In this document: positions 17,320-26,143 of the stretch, piece after piece | Numbering within the stretch: the first letter of the stretch is position 1 | Layout: each line of letters starts with the position of its first letter | Notes under the pieces: generated by a model | Told to the model about the DNA's origin: nothing | What the model saw: only the letters and a program-made list of their open reading frames with translations | Database searches by the model: none | Assembly (NCBI GenBank): GCA_025355745.1 | Contig: JANXZA010000070.1 | Location: forward strand, 1-44,026 | DNA from: Rhizobacter sp. | GTDB lineage: Bacteria; Pseudomonadota; Gammaproteobacteria; Burkholderiales; Burkholderiaceae_C | Direction of reading: 5' to 3' | DNA: 44,026 nucleotides | Program-made: the position numbers and the translations under genes

Positions 17320-18052
17320 GCGCCTGCACCGGCCGGCCGGTCTCGGCGTTGATGACGACCAGGTTCACGTCGCGAGGGTGCGCTGCATCGGCGGGTGTTG
17401 CGGGGTCGAAGCTCAGCGTGCGGCTGTCGGTCTTGTTTGCCCCGGTCGACCACGCGGCCACTTGCAGGTACTCGCGAACCACATGGTCGTGGTGCAGGGT
17501 CACGCCCTCGTTCTCGCCGGCCTTGACCGCGCTCACATGGCCTTGTTCGGTGACCGCCCAGTAAGCGGCCAGGCGCGCCGGTGCGCCGGCCAGCGCAGCC
17601 ACCGTGGCGTTGAATCGATTGCCGTCGCGAACCAGTTGCAGCTCGACGGGCGCGGCGCTCCGGGCGCTCAGGGGCGTGCTCACGCGCGGCCAGTCCGGCC
17701 GGTCGGCGCCATCGAGCAGCACCTGCGGCGTGTAGCTGAAGCGGGCGCCGCTGCTCGTGTGCTGCTGCGACTGGCGCTGTGTGTAGGCCGGGCTCGCGAA
17801 GCGGTCCTTCCAGCCGAGCCGGTCCCAGTAGTCGACGTGGAAGGCCAGCGCCACGACGCCCGGATCGGCCTTCAGGTTCGACAACCAGCGGTCGGCCGGC
17901 GGGCATGAGTTGCAGCCCTCGGACGTGTAGAGCTCGACCACCGGCGTGATTGAAGCCGGGCTGCGGGCGCTGCAGGTGGGCGCCCCTTGTGCGCCCGCCG
18001 CCGCCACGGCGAGACCGGCCGCGAAGACCTTGAGAGAAAGACTTTCGTGCAT
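17303..18052 (-). CDS. Secreted DUF1223 protein (thioredoxin-like)
   Basis: 249 aa. The first ~23 residues are a signal peptide ending AAGAQGA. VVELYTSEGCNSCPPADRWL places a CxxC motif in a thioredoxin-like start, the hallmark of DUF1223 proteins, with HVDYWDRLGWKDRFASP following. These proteins are periplasmic and probably redox-active; a precise role is not established. GAGGAG precedes the start on this strand. It converges on the ASCH gene and diverges from the flavoprotein gene at 18232, so 18053-18231 must hold both promoters; I could not assign boxes there with confidence. Confidence 0.87.
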   Translation of the reverse strand: MHESLSLKVFAAGLAVAAAGAQGAPTCSARSPASITPVVELYTSEGCNSCPPADRWLSNLKADPGVVALAFHVDYWDRLGWKDRFASPAYTQRQSQQHTSSGARFSYTPQVLLDGADRPDWPRVSTPLSARSAAPVELQLVRDGNRFNATVAALAGAPARLAAYWAVTEQGHVSAVKAGENEGVTLHHDHVVREYLQVAAWSTGANKTDSRTLSFDPATPADAAHPRDVNLVVINAETGRPVQALKLGC

Positions 18053-18231
18053 GACATGCTCCTCGGCGACCCATCGATTTCATGTGTCGCACCCGCCGGC
18101 GATTTATTACGCCAGACCGCCATGCCACACTGCGCCCCGGTGCATTTTCTGGTGGCCGTGACGCCGACACCGAGGCGCATCTCTCGCCGCGTCTGCCGCC
18201 GCAACTTCCACTGCACCCGCCAGCCCACATC

Positions 18232-19560
18232 ATGGCCCCAACGCCACCCTCACTGCCGCGCGTCATCGTCATCGGCGGCGGCCCGGCCGGCTTGATGGCC
18301 GCCGAGCGCCTGACGGCCGGCGGGGTGCAGGTCGATCTGTTCGACGCCATGCTCTCGGTCGGCCGCAAATTCCTGCTGGCCGGCAAGGGCGGCCTGAACC
18401 TGACGCACAGTGAGGCGCCAGAGGCCTTTGCGGCCCGCTACGGCGCGCGCCGCGAGCTGGTCGAGCCCTGGCTGCACACCTTCGGCCCGAACGCCCTGCG
18501 CGCCTGGGCGCAAGGCCTGGGCGTGAACACATTCGTTGGCAGCTCGGGGCGCGTCTTCCCGCACGACCTGAAAGCCGCGCCGCTGCTGCGCGCCTGGCTG
18601 CACCGGCTGCGCGCTTCGGGCGTGCGCTTTCACATGCGGCACCGCTGGGTGGGCTGGGAGGGTGGCGGTGACGGTGGCGGTGGCGGCGGAGCGGCTGCCG
18701 GCCAGCGGCTGCGCTTCATCGCACCCGCTGGCGAGCTGAGCCTCGATGCCGACGCGGTGGTGCTGGCGCTCGGTGGCGGCAGCTGGGCGCGCCTGGGTTC
18801 CGATGGCGCGTGGCTGCCGCTGCTGGCGCAACAGGGCATCGCGGTCGCGCCGCTGCGGCCTTCGAACTGCGGCTTCGACATCGGCCGCCTTGACGCCGAC
18901 GGTCACTTGCGACCCGGCTGGACCGACCACTTCCGCAGCCGCTTTGCCGGCCATCCGCTGAAGAACGTCGCGCTGACCTTGCAGACTCCGGGCGGCCGCA
19001 CGCTGACGCAAGCGGGCGAGTTCGTGGTCACCGAAAGCGGCGTCGAAGGCAGCCTGGTATATGCCCTCTCGGCCACGCTGCGCGACACCATTGCCACAGT
19101 CGGCCACGCCACCGTTTACATCGACCTGCAACCCGGCCGCAGCGCCGATTTCGTGCACGCCGAGGTGGCCCGTCCGCGTGGCTCGCGTTCGTTGGCCACG
19201 CACCTGAAGAGCCGCCTCGGCATCGACGGCGTGCGCGCCGCGTTGCTGCACGAATTGCTGCCGCGCGAAGTGCTCGCCGATGCGCCGCGGTTGGCGGCCG
19301 CCATCAAGGCCTTGGCGCTGACGCTGCTGGCGCCGCGCCCGATCGACGAGGCCATCAGCAGCGCCGGCGGAGTCTGCTTCGAAGCGATGGACCATCAACT
19401 GATGCTGCAAGCCCGACCCGGCGTGTTCTGCGCCGGCGAGATGCTCGACTGGGAGGCGCCGACCGGTGGCTACCTGCTGACCGCCTGTTTCGCCAGCGGC
19501 GTTACCGCCGCAAACGGCGTGCTTCAGCACGTCTCGAAGGGCCGTGCTGGCGCTGCCTGA
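18232..19560 (+). CDS. BaiN/HI0933-like NAD(P)/FAD-dependent oxidoreductase
   Basis: 442 aa flavoprotein. The dinucleotide motif is IVIGGGPAGLMAAE at about residues 12-25, then GRKFLLAGKGGLNLTHSE, typical of the HI0933/TIGR03862 group, and a C-terminal FAD contact CAGEMLDWEAPTGGYLL. A glycine-rich insertion (GGGDGGGGGGAAAG) around 18660-18705 looks like simple-sequence expansion within a loop. The biochemical role of this family is poorly known in Proteobacteria. Start chosen at ATG 18232; the upstream frame is Arg/Pro-rich and not family-like. Confidence 0.87.
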   Translation: MAPTPPSLPRVIVIGGGPAGLMAAERLTAGGVQVDLFDAMLSVGRKFLLAGKGGLNLTHSEAPEAFAARYGARRELVEPWLHTFGPNALRAWAQGLGVNTFVGSSGRVFPHDLKAAPLLRAWLHRLRASGVRFHMRHRWVGWEGGGDGGGGGGAAAGQRLRFIAPAGELSLDADAVVLALGGGSWARLGSDGAWLPLLAQQGIAVAPLRPSNCGFDIGRLDADGHLRPGWTDHFRSRFAGHPLKNVALTLQTPGGRTLTQAGEFVVTESGVEGSLVYALSATLRDTIATVGHATVYIDLQPGRSADFVHAEVARPRGSRSLATHLKSRLGIDGVRAALLHELLPREVLADAPRLAAAIKALALTLLAPRPIDEAISSAGGVCFEAMDHQLMLQARPGVFCAGEMLDWEAPTGGYLLTACFASGVTAANGVLQHVSKGRAGAA

Positions 19561-19691
19561 GCGGCGCTCTGCCAGACACCTCCTACAGGTGGCGAGGCCG
19601 ATGGGAGACGCGCAGTGGTGGGGTGTCTGACGCCCCGAAGTGGACCGACTGTCTACAGTGGCACCACTTTGTCTACGGCTTCGAGTCCGCC

Positions 19692-20222
19692 ATGAACGCC
19701 ACGTCCAATCTCGCAACCGCCACCGCAACCGCCACCGCCGCTGCAACCACCACGTCGCACCGCCACCCGGTGCTTCGCGCCGGCAGCCGGTGTGCCATCA
19801 GCGCGCTTTTGAGTGTGTGCGCGGCCGCAGCCACGGCCGCCGCGGAGACCCCGGCCGCAGACGTCCAGTTGCGCTACCAGCAGGAACGCGCCCGGTGCCT
19901 GGATGGCAGCTCGAATCAGGACCGCGCCACCTGCCTGAAGGAAGCCGGCGCGGCCCGTGACGCGGCCCGCAAAGGCCGTCTGAACGACGGCGATGCGAAG
20001 TACCGCAGCAATGCCAGGGACCGGTGCAACGCGCTCACCGGCGATGAGGCGCGCGACTGCCTGGCGCGCATGAAGGGCAAGGGCGGTTCGAACTCCACCA
20101 GCACCACCAGCGGCAGCGCCCAGTCGGGCGGAATCCTGCGCGAGACGGTGACGCGCGAGACCAAGCCGGTTGAGGCTGCGCCTGCGCCGATGCAGGCGGC
20201 GCCGGCCGCATCGGCCAACTGA
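19692..20222 (+). CDS. Small periplasmic protein with four conserved-looking cysteines
   Basis: 176 aa from the ATG at 19692. The N-terminal 50 residues hold a low-complexity Ala/Thr run (codons from an ACC-GCC repeat), then a signal-peptide-like segment (CAISALLSVCAAAATAAA). The mature part has two similar halves, each with a Cys pair: RARCLDGSSNQDRATCLKEAG and RDRCNALTGDEARDCLARM. The C-terminus is Ala/Pro-rich. Similar proteins occur in Burkholderiales as hypothetical; no function is known to me. The low-complexity start makes the exact N-terminus uncertain. Confidence 0.7.
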   Translation: MNATSNLATATATATAAATTTSHRHPVLRAGSRCAISALLSVCAAAATAAAETPAADVQLRYQQERARCLDGSSNQDRATCLKEAGAARDAARKGRLNDGDAKYRSNARDRCNALTGDEARDCLARMKGKGGSNSTSTTSGSAQSGGILRETVTRETKPVEAAPAPMQAAPAASAN

Positions 20223-20347
20223 TCGGCACGGGGCTGAACTGACCCGGACCGATCCCGCGCGATCCGGGGTCGGCGGCGCGGTGCCTGTGGCACACTGCGC
20301 CGCTTCGATTTCCAACCCGTCGCGGCGCCACGCTGCGGCCACTTCCC

Positions 20348-22690
20348 TTGGACAAGATCCTTCTGCAGATCGCCGCCGAACTGAGCGTTCGGCCGGCCCA
20401 GATCAGCGCCGCTGTCGGGCTGCTCGACGGTGGCGCTACCGTGCCCTTCATCGCCCGCTACCGCAAGGAAGCGACCGACAACCTCGACGACATCCAGCTG
20501 CGCGAACTCGAAGCGCGCCTGACCTATCTGCGCGAGCTGGAAGACCGGCGCGCTGCGGTGCTGAAGAGCATCGACGAGCAGGGCAAGTTGACGCCGCTGC
20601 TGCGTGAAGCCATTGCCGCCGCGCCGACCAAGCAGGAGCTGGAAGACCTGTACCTGCCGTTCAAGATCAAGCGCCGCACCAAGGCCATGATCGCGCGCGA
20701 AGCCGGCATCGAGCCGCTCGCGCAGGCGCTGTTCGCCGACCCCTCGCTCGTGCCGCTGACGCAAGCCGTAGCCTTCCTCAATGCCGAGGCCGGCTTCGCC
20801 GATGGGCACGCCGTGCTCGACGGTGTGCGCGACATCCTGGCCGAGCGCTGGGCCGAGGACGCGGGGCTGGTGCGCAGCCTGCGCGACTGGCTCTGGAGCG
20901 AGGCCTTGTTGCGCAGCAAGCTGCTGGACGGGCGCGATCCGAATCATGCTGACAGCGCCAAGTTTCGCGACTACTTCGACTACGCCGAACCGATCTGCAA
21001 CGTGCCGTCGCACCGCGCGCTGGCGGTGTTTCGCGGCCGGGCGCTGGAGCTGCTCGATACCCGTCTGGTGATCGACGAAACGCTCGTCGCCGGCCAGCCT
21101 TCGATGGCCGAAGGGCGCATCGCACTGCACCTGGGCTGGAGCCACTCGAAGCGGCCCGCCGATGACCTGATCCGCAAATGCGTGGCCTGGGCCTGGAAGG
21201 TCAAGCTGAGCCTGAGCCTGGAGCGCGACCTGTTCGGCCGGCTGCGCGAAGATGCCGAGAAGGTGGCCATCAAGGTGTTCGCCGCGAACCTGCGCGACCT
21301 GCTACTCGCCGCACCGGCCGGCCCGCGCGTCGTGATGGGGCTGGACCCGGGCATACGCACCGGCTGCAAGGTGGCGGTGGTCGACGCCACCGGCAAGGTG
21401 CTGGCCACCCACACCGTGTATCCGCTGGAGCCGCGCAAGGACTGGGAGGGATCGCTGCACACGCTCGGCCTGCTGTGCGCCGCGCATGGCGTGAACCTGA
21501 TCGCGATCGGCAACGGCACCGGCAGCCGCGAAACCGACAAGCTGGCGGCCGCGCTCATCAAGCGCATCCAGACCGCTGCGCCCGACACCGCGCTGCAGCG
21601 CGTCATCGTCAGCGAAGCCGGCGCCTCGGTGTATTCGGCCAGTGCGTACGCGAGCCAGGAACTGCCCGAGCTTGACGTCAGCCTGCGCGGCGCGGTCAGC
21701 ATCGCGCGGCGCCTGCAAGACCCGCTGGCCGAACTCGTGAAGATCGACCCGAAGAGCATCGGCGTTGGCCAGTACCAGCACGACCTGAACCAGAGCGAGC
21801 TGGCGATGGGCTTGAACAGCGTCGTCGAAGACTGCGTGAACTCGGTCGGCGTGGACTTGAACACGGCATCGGTGCCGCTGCTGTCGCGCGTTTCTGGGCT
21901 GAATGGTGCGGTCGCGGCCGCCGTGGTGCGCTGGCGCGATGCGAACGGCGCGTTTCGCAGTCGCCGGCAGTTGCTCGATGTGAGCGGGCTGGGCGCGAAG
22001 ACCTTCGAGCAGAGCGCCGGCTTCCTGCGAATTCAGGCTGGCGACAACCCGCTCGATGCCTCCGGCGTGCACCCGGAAACCTACCCGCTGGTCGAGCGCC
22101 TGCTGCTGGCCTTGCAGCGGCCGGCGGCCGAGGTGCTGGGCCGCAGCGAGGTGCTGCGCTCGCTGAAGCCCGAGGCCTTTGCCGACGCGCGCTTCGGCGT
22201 CATCACGGTCGGTGACGTGCTAGCGGAACTTGAAAAGCCCGGCCGAGATCCGCGCCCGGATTTCAAGGTCGCGCGCTTCAACGACGGCATCGAAGACATC
22301 AAGGACCTGCAACCCGGCATGCTGCTCGAAGGCACGGTCAGCAACGTGGCGCAGTTCGGTGCCTTTGTCGATCTTGGCGTGCACCAGGACGGGCTGATCC
22401 ACGTCAGCCAGCTTGCCCACAAGTTTGTGAACGATGCGCGCGAAGTCGTCAAGACCGGTGACATCGTGAAGGTCAAGGTGCTCGAGGTCGACCTCGCGCG
22501 CAAGCGTATTTCGCTCACGTTGAAGCTCGATGCGAAGCCCGCGTCGCAGGCCGAGCGCGATGGCAATGCATACCGCGCGCCGGAACGCGAGCAGCGCGTG
22601 GTTCCCGGTCGGCGCAACGATGTGCCAGTGGCAACGGCCGGCGGCTCGGCCATGGCGGATGCATTCGCGCGCCTCCAAACGCGGCGCTGA
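20348..22690 (+). CDS. tex: Transcription accessory protein Tex
   Basis: 780 aa, full length for Tex. The N-terminal Tex domain carries LLDGGATVPFIARYRKEATDNLDD, the YqgF-like RNase H-fold follows at about 330 (MGLDPGIRTGCKVAVVD), then helix-hairpin-helix motifs (LLSRVSGLNGAVAAAVVRWR) and an S1 RNA-binding domain near 655-725 (LLEGTVSNVAQFGAFVDLG). Tex binds nucleic acid and takes part in transcription. The N-terminus DKILLQIAAEL matches the family when translation starts at TTG 20348; no ATG is available nearby and no clear Shine-Dalgarno site precedes it. Confidence 0.94.
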   Translation: MDKILLQIAAELSVRPAQISAAVGLLDGGATVPFIARYRKEATDNLDDIQLRELEARLTYLRELEDRRAAVLKSIDEQGKLTPLLREAIAAAPTKQELEDLYLPFKIKRRTKAMIAREAGIEPLAQALFADPSLVPLTQAVAFLNAEAGFADGHAVLDGVRDILAERWAEDAGLVRSLRDWLWSEALLRSKLLDGRDPNHADSAKFRDYFDYAEPICNVPSHRALAVFRGRALELLDTRLVIDETLVAGQPSMAEGRIALHLGWSHSKRPADDLIRKCVAWAWKVKLSLSLERDLFGRLREDAEKVAIKVFAANLRDLLLAAPAGPRVVMGLDPGIRTGCKVAVVDATGKVLATHTVYPLEPRKDWEGSLHTLGLLCAAHGVNLIAIGNGTGSRETDKLAAALIKRIQTAAPDTALQRVIVSEAGASVYSASAYASQELPELDVSLRGAVSIARRLQDPLAELVKIDPKSIGVGQYQHDLNQSELAMGLNSVVEDCVNSVGVDLNTASVPLLSRVSGLNGAVAAAVVRWRDANGAFRSRRQLLDVSGLGAKTFEQSAGFLRIQAGDNPLDASGVHPETYPLVERLLLALQRPAAEVLGRSEVLRSLKPEAFADARFGVITVGDVLAELEKPGRDPRPDFKVARFNDGIEDIKDLQPGMLLEGTVSNVAQFGAFVDLGVHQDGLIHVSQLAHKFVNDAREVVKTGDIVKVKVLEVDLARKRISLTLKLDAKPASQAERDGNAYRAPEREQRVVPGRRNDVPVATAGGSAMADAFARLQTRR

Positions 22691-22997
22691 CGGGTTGGCC
22701 TGAACGGCTGGTGCTGCCGGGTCGCCGCCGTAGGCGCCGGCCTACGTCTTGTAACGCCGTTGGCCGATTTGTAGCCGTTGCTTGTGACCTGACCATCCCT
22801 CTCGCGTGCGCCGTTTCAAACGCGATGTGTGTGCAGGACGAAGATTTTTGCGTCGCCTTGCATCCAGCCGTGAATCCGGGGCGTACGCATCTTCAGACGT
22901 TTTTCCAGGTCATGGCCGGGGCAGGCGTCCAGACACTGTGAAACGCACCGGGCCCTTGCGGGGGCCCTTCCAACCAACACGTTCCAAGGACAAAGAC
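22691..22997 (+). promoter_or_regulatory. Intergenic region: tex terminator-like hairpin, possible ECF promoter, leader hairpin
   Basis: Of the 307 bases, 22729-22746 forms a hairpin CGTAGGC-GCCG-GCCTACG just after tex. A possible extracytoplasmic-function sigma promoter is GCATCC (22860-22865), a 16-base spacer, CGTACG (22882-22887); this is a pattern guess. A GGGCCC / GGGCCC hairpin lies at 22950-22967, and AAGGA (22986-22990) is the ribosome site for the DUF4331 gene. I saw no coding frame I would trust in it. Confidence 0.4.
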
Positions 22998-24596
22998 ATG
23001 AAATCCCATCGCAAGATTTCCACCCGGCTGGTGCCGCTGATGGCCGCCATCGGCGCGGTGTACGGCCTGGGCTCGTTGCCCGCCCTGGCCTCGAGCCACC
23101 GCGAAGCGCCGTCGATCACGACCTCGCCGAAGGTCGACGCCACCGACTTCTACATGTTCAACAGCTACGAGCCCGGCCGCACCGGCTTCGTCACGTTGAT
23201 TGCCGATTACCTGCCGGACCAGAGTTCGTATGGTGGCCCAAATTACTTCAAGCTCGACCCGAACGCGCTCTACGAGATCCACGTCGACAACGTCGGTGAT
23301 GCGAAAGAGCACATCACCTTCCAGTTCCGTTTCAAGAACGCACTGAAGGCCAAGACGTTGAAGATCGGCGACAAGGACGTGCAGATTCCGCTGACCCAAT
23401 TCGGTGTGGTTGCCGACCCGGCCGCCGCCACGCTCAACGTCAACGAGACCTTCACCGTCGACATCGTTCGTGGCGATCGCCGCAGCGGCGCGCGCGCATC
23501 GGTGACCAACGCGGCCGGCGGCAGCGCGACCTTCAACAAGCCTTCCGACAACATCGGCACCAAGACGATTCCCGACTACGCCGGCTACGCGGCCAAGCAC
23601 ATCTACGCCGTCAACATCCCGGGTTGCGCCACTCCGGGCAAGGTTTTCGTCGGCCAGCGCAAGGATCCGTTTGCCGTCTTCCTCGGCGGGATCTTTGACC
23701 TGGTAAACGTTCCGGGCGTGGCTGATTTCACGCCCGCCGAAGCGTCCTTCCTGCTCAACCCGGCCAACAAGGATGCGGCCACCGATGCGTTGAAAGACAA
23801 GAACGTCACCAGCCTGGCGCTCGAAGTCCCGACTGCGTGCCTGTTGGCAGCCGGCTCGGCCGACACGGTGATCGGCGGATGGACCACCGCCAGCCTGCGC
23901 CAGGGCAGCCTGCTCAGCGCCGCGCCAAAGTCCGGTTACCAGACCACCGCCATTGCGGGTGGAGCCTGGACCCAGGTCTCGCGTCTGGGCATGCCGCTCG
24001 TCAACGAGGTGGTGATTGGTCTGGGCGACAAAGACAAGTTCAACGGCTCGAAGCCGAAGGACGACGCGCAGTTCGCCACCTACGTGACCAACCCGACGTT
24101 GCCGGCGCTGCTTGAGATCGCGCTCGGTTCGCCGAACGTGGCACCGACCAACTTCCCGCGCAATGACCTGGTCACGACCTTCCTGACGGGCATCAAGGGC
24201 GTGAACCAGCCGGCGAATGTGGTGGGCTCTGAAATGCTGCGCCTGAACACCGCCATCCCGGCGACGGCTTATGCAAACCAGAACCGTCTCGGGTTGCTCG
24301 GTGGTCTGCTCGGCCCCGCGCCGCAAGACCTGGCCGGTTACCCGAACGGCCGGCGTCCGAATGACGACGTTGTCGACATCTCGTTGATCGCGGTAATGGG
24401 TGGCCTGTGCGTGGCCAACGGCGACGCTGACACCTACAAGTTCGGCGCGGCTTGCAAGCCGTCGGCAGCGCCGCTGGGTGCCGCTGTGTTCGGCCTGCAC
24501 GATGCTGTTGACCAAGCTGGCCCGAAGGTCCGTGCCGCAGGCCCGTTGCTGCCCGCCTTCCCGTACCTCGGCACCGCCTTGCCGGGCGCGTATTGA
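22998..24596 (+). CDS. Secreted DUF4331 domain protein
   Basis: 532 aa. A signal peptide spans the first ~34 residues (ending ALPALASS), and the mature start SSHREAPSITTSPKVDATDFYMF is the hallmark of DUF4331. Four cysteines in the mature part (GCATPG, TACLL, GLCVANG, AACKPS) could form disulfides. The function of DUF4331 is unknown. ATG 22998 has AAGGA 7 bases upstream; the frame extends upstream but without family sequence. It is the first gene of a cluster with a lipoprotein, a TPR-like protein and a HupE/UreJ-type membrane protein, which suggests a shared envelope role. Confidence 0.92.
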   Translation: MKSHRKISTRLVPLMAAIGAVYGLGSLPALASSHREAPSITTSPKVDATDFYMFNSYEPGRTGFVTLIADYLPDQSSYGGPNYFKLDPNALYEIHVDNVGDAKEHITFQFRFKNALKAKTLKIGDKDVQIPLTQFGVVADPAAATLNVNETFTVDIVRGDRRSGARASVTNAAGGSATFNKPSDNIGTKTIPDYAGYAAKHIYAVNIPGCATPGKVFVGQRKDPFAVFLGGIFDLVNVPGVADFTPAEASFLLNPANKDAATDALKDKNVTSLALEVPTACLLAAGSADTVIGGWTTASLRQGSLLSAAPKSGYQTTAIAGGAWTQVSRLGMPLVNEVVIGLGDKDKFNGSKPKDDAQFATYVTNPTLPALLEIALGSPNVAPTNFPRNDLVTTFLTGIKGVNQPANVVGSEMLRLNTAIPATAYANQNRLGLLGGLLGPAPQDLAGYPNGRRPNDDVVDISLIAVMGGLCVANGDADTYKFGAACKPSAAPLGAAVFGLHDAVDQAGPKVRAAGPLLPAFPYLGTALPGAY

Positions 24597-24610
24597 TTCA
24601 GGAGTCTGTG

Positions 24611-24862
24611 ATGAAAAAATCTTGGATCGTGTTGCTGATGGCCGTGGCAGCGTTGTCGGCATGCGGCGGGGGCGATGACGACGTGCCCGCGCCGCCGCCG
24701 GTGACCGAAGCGGTACCGGCGTCGGCCAGTGCGTCTGTGGGCGGCCTGATCGACTACCTGAAGGCGCTGGTGGTGGCTTCCGCCGACATGCTGGAGCCGG
24801 TCGACGTGAGTGCGGTGACGCCGCAGACGGACGACGCGGTCGAGCCCACCGCAGTCGACTGA
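24611..24862 (+). CDS. Small lipoprotein of the DUF4331 cluster
   Basis: 83 aa. The lipobox is LSAC with Cys18, after a short positively charged hydrophobic leader (MKKSWIVLLMAVAA), so it should be lipid-anchored. The sequence after the cysteine is GGGDDD and Pro-rich, then a single helix-like segment (GLIDYLKALVVASADML) and an acidic tail EPVDVSAVTPQTDDAVEP. It starts 14 bases after the DUF4331 stop with AGGAG upstream. I do not know the family. Its position suggests it anchors or assists the DUF4331 protein. Confidence 0.8.
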   Translation: MKKSWIVLLMAVAALSACGGGDDDVPAPPPVTEAVPASASASVGGLIDYLKALVVASADMLEPVDVSAVTPQTDDAVEPTAVD

Positions 24863-24873
24863 CGCCATGCTCG

Positions 24874-24895
24874 GGACCGCGCTTCGGCGCGGTCC
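24874..24895 (+). terminator. UUCG-loop hairpin inside the DUF4331 cluster
   Basis: GGACCGCGC-TTCG-GCGCGGTCC is a perfect 9-pair stem with a very stable UUCG tetraloop, 11 bases after the lipoprotein stop. No T-run follows, so it may be an RNA-stabilising or processing hairpin rather than a full terminator. Confidence 0.55.
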
Positions 24896-24945
24896 GCATC
24901 GGAGTTCCACGCAGGCGGTAAGCTGTCGGCTTCCCGCCTGTTTTC

Positions 24946-26139
24946 ATGCTCACCATGCAATTCATCTCGACCCGAATCGGCCTCGTCGGTGGGCTGGCCG
25001 CCATGCTGTTCGCGCTGTCGTTGCCGGCACGCGCCACGCCGATCGTGCCGACCCGCGACGACGAAGTGATCGAAGTGTTGCCGGCCGTGACCGGCAACCG
25101 CGCCGAAGAAAGGCGCTTGCGCAAGCAGCTGGCGCAGCGGCCGCGCGATCCGGCGCTGGCGCTCGACATGGCGAAGCGCTACCTTGATCAGGCGCACGAA
25201 TCGGGCGACCCGCGATTCGCCGGCATGGCGATGTCGGCCATCGAAGGCTGGCCTGACGAAGCCAGCATGCCCGACGGCGTGTTGATGATGCGCGCCACTT
25301 TGCAGCAATACCTGCACGAGTTCGATGCTTCGGTGCGCAGCCTCAAAGCCCTGCTCGCGCGCCCGAGTGCGCAGCCCCGGCCGCAAGCCTGGCTGACGCT
25401 TGCGACTGTCAAGCGGGTGCAGGGCCGCTACGCCGATTCCGATGCCGCCTGCAAGCAGGTGGCCGCCAGCGGCGCCGCCCTTCACAGTGCCGCCTGCCTG
25501 GCCGAGAACGCGGCCTTGCGGGGTGATGTGGACGCGGCGCGGGTCACCTTCACCGGGCTGCTGAGCAATGCCCGCAACCCGGTCGCGACTCAGGCCTGGC
25601 TGACCACAAGCCTGGCCGAACTCGAGCAGCGCGCCGGCCACGCCGAAGCGGCCGACGCCGCCTTCCGTGCCGCCCTGAAGCTCGATGGCGATCCGTACGC
25701 CACGCTGTCGTACGCCGACTTCCTGATCGACCAGCAACGCCCCGCCGAGGCGCTTGCGTTGCTGCAGGGCCAGACCCGCAGCGATGCCGTGCTGCTGCGC
25801 CTGGCGATCGCCGGCGCGCAGGCGAAGAGTGCGTCGGCCGGCGCCGATGCGGCCGAGATGCGCGAGCGCATCGCCCTGGCCAATCAGCGTCCGGATGCAA
25901 AGCTGTTCCATGGCCGCGAGCAGGCCATGTTTGCGCTGCTGGTCGAGCGCCAGCCGGCGCGCGCGCTCGAACTGGCGCGTGGCAATGTGGTGGCGCAGCG
26001 CGAGCCGCTCGACCTGCTGGTGCTGGCGCAGGCGGCGCGCGCCAGTGGCCGGGCCGAGGCACTGGCCGAGGCGCGGCGCCTGGTCGCGCAGATGGGCCTG
26101 AGCGACCAGCGCACCCTGGCCTTGCTCGGCAGCGGCTGA
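24946..26139 (+). CDS. Periplasmic TPR-like repeat protein
   Basis: 397 aa from ATG 24946; ATG 24955 is equally possible and neither has a strong ribosome site. A signal peptide (about residues 4-31, ending SLPARA) sends it out of the cytoplasm. The rest is Ala/Leu/Arg-rich helical sequence with TPR-like units, for example AWLTLATVKRVQGRYADSDAACKQV and ELEQRAGHAEAADAAFRAALKLDGD. It likely serves as a protein-protein scaffold. It lies between the lipoprotein and the HupE/UreJ-type gene, four bases from the latter. Confidence 0.85.
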   Translation: MLTMQFISTRIGLVGGLAAMLFALSLPARATPIVPTRDDEVIEVLPAVTGNRAEERRLRKQLAQRPRDPALALDMAKRYLDQAHESGDPRFAGMAMSAIEGWPDEASMPDGVLMMRATLQQYLHEFDASVRSLKALLARPSAQPRPQAWLTLATVKRVQGRYADSDAACKQVAASGAALHSAACLAENAALRGDVDAARVTFTGLLSNARNPVATQAWLTTSLAELEQRAGHAEAADAAFRAALKLDGDPYATLSYADFLIDQQRPAEALALLQGQTRSDAVLLRLAIAGAQAKSASAGADAAEMRERIALANQRPDAKLFHGREQAMFALLVERQPARALELARGNVVAQREPLDLLVLAQAARASGRAEALAEARRLVAQMGLSDQRTLALLGSG

Positions 26140-26143
26140 TTCG

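Noticed and set aside
18053-18231. Divergent promoters between DUF1223 and the flavoprotein gene
   Set aside because: Promoters must exist here, but no pair of boxes with good spacing could be chosen with confidence.
19572-19629. CAGACACC ... GGTGTCTG inverted pair after the flavoprotein gene
   Set aside because: The eight-base arms are about 42 bases apart with no T-run; too weak to call a terminator or element.
22893-25169. A 758-codon minus-strand frame
   Set aside because: It is antisense to the DUF4331, lipoprotein and TPR genes and has the His/Arg/Val-rich composition of shadow frames in GC-rich DNA; no domain seen.
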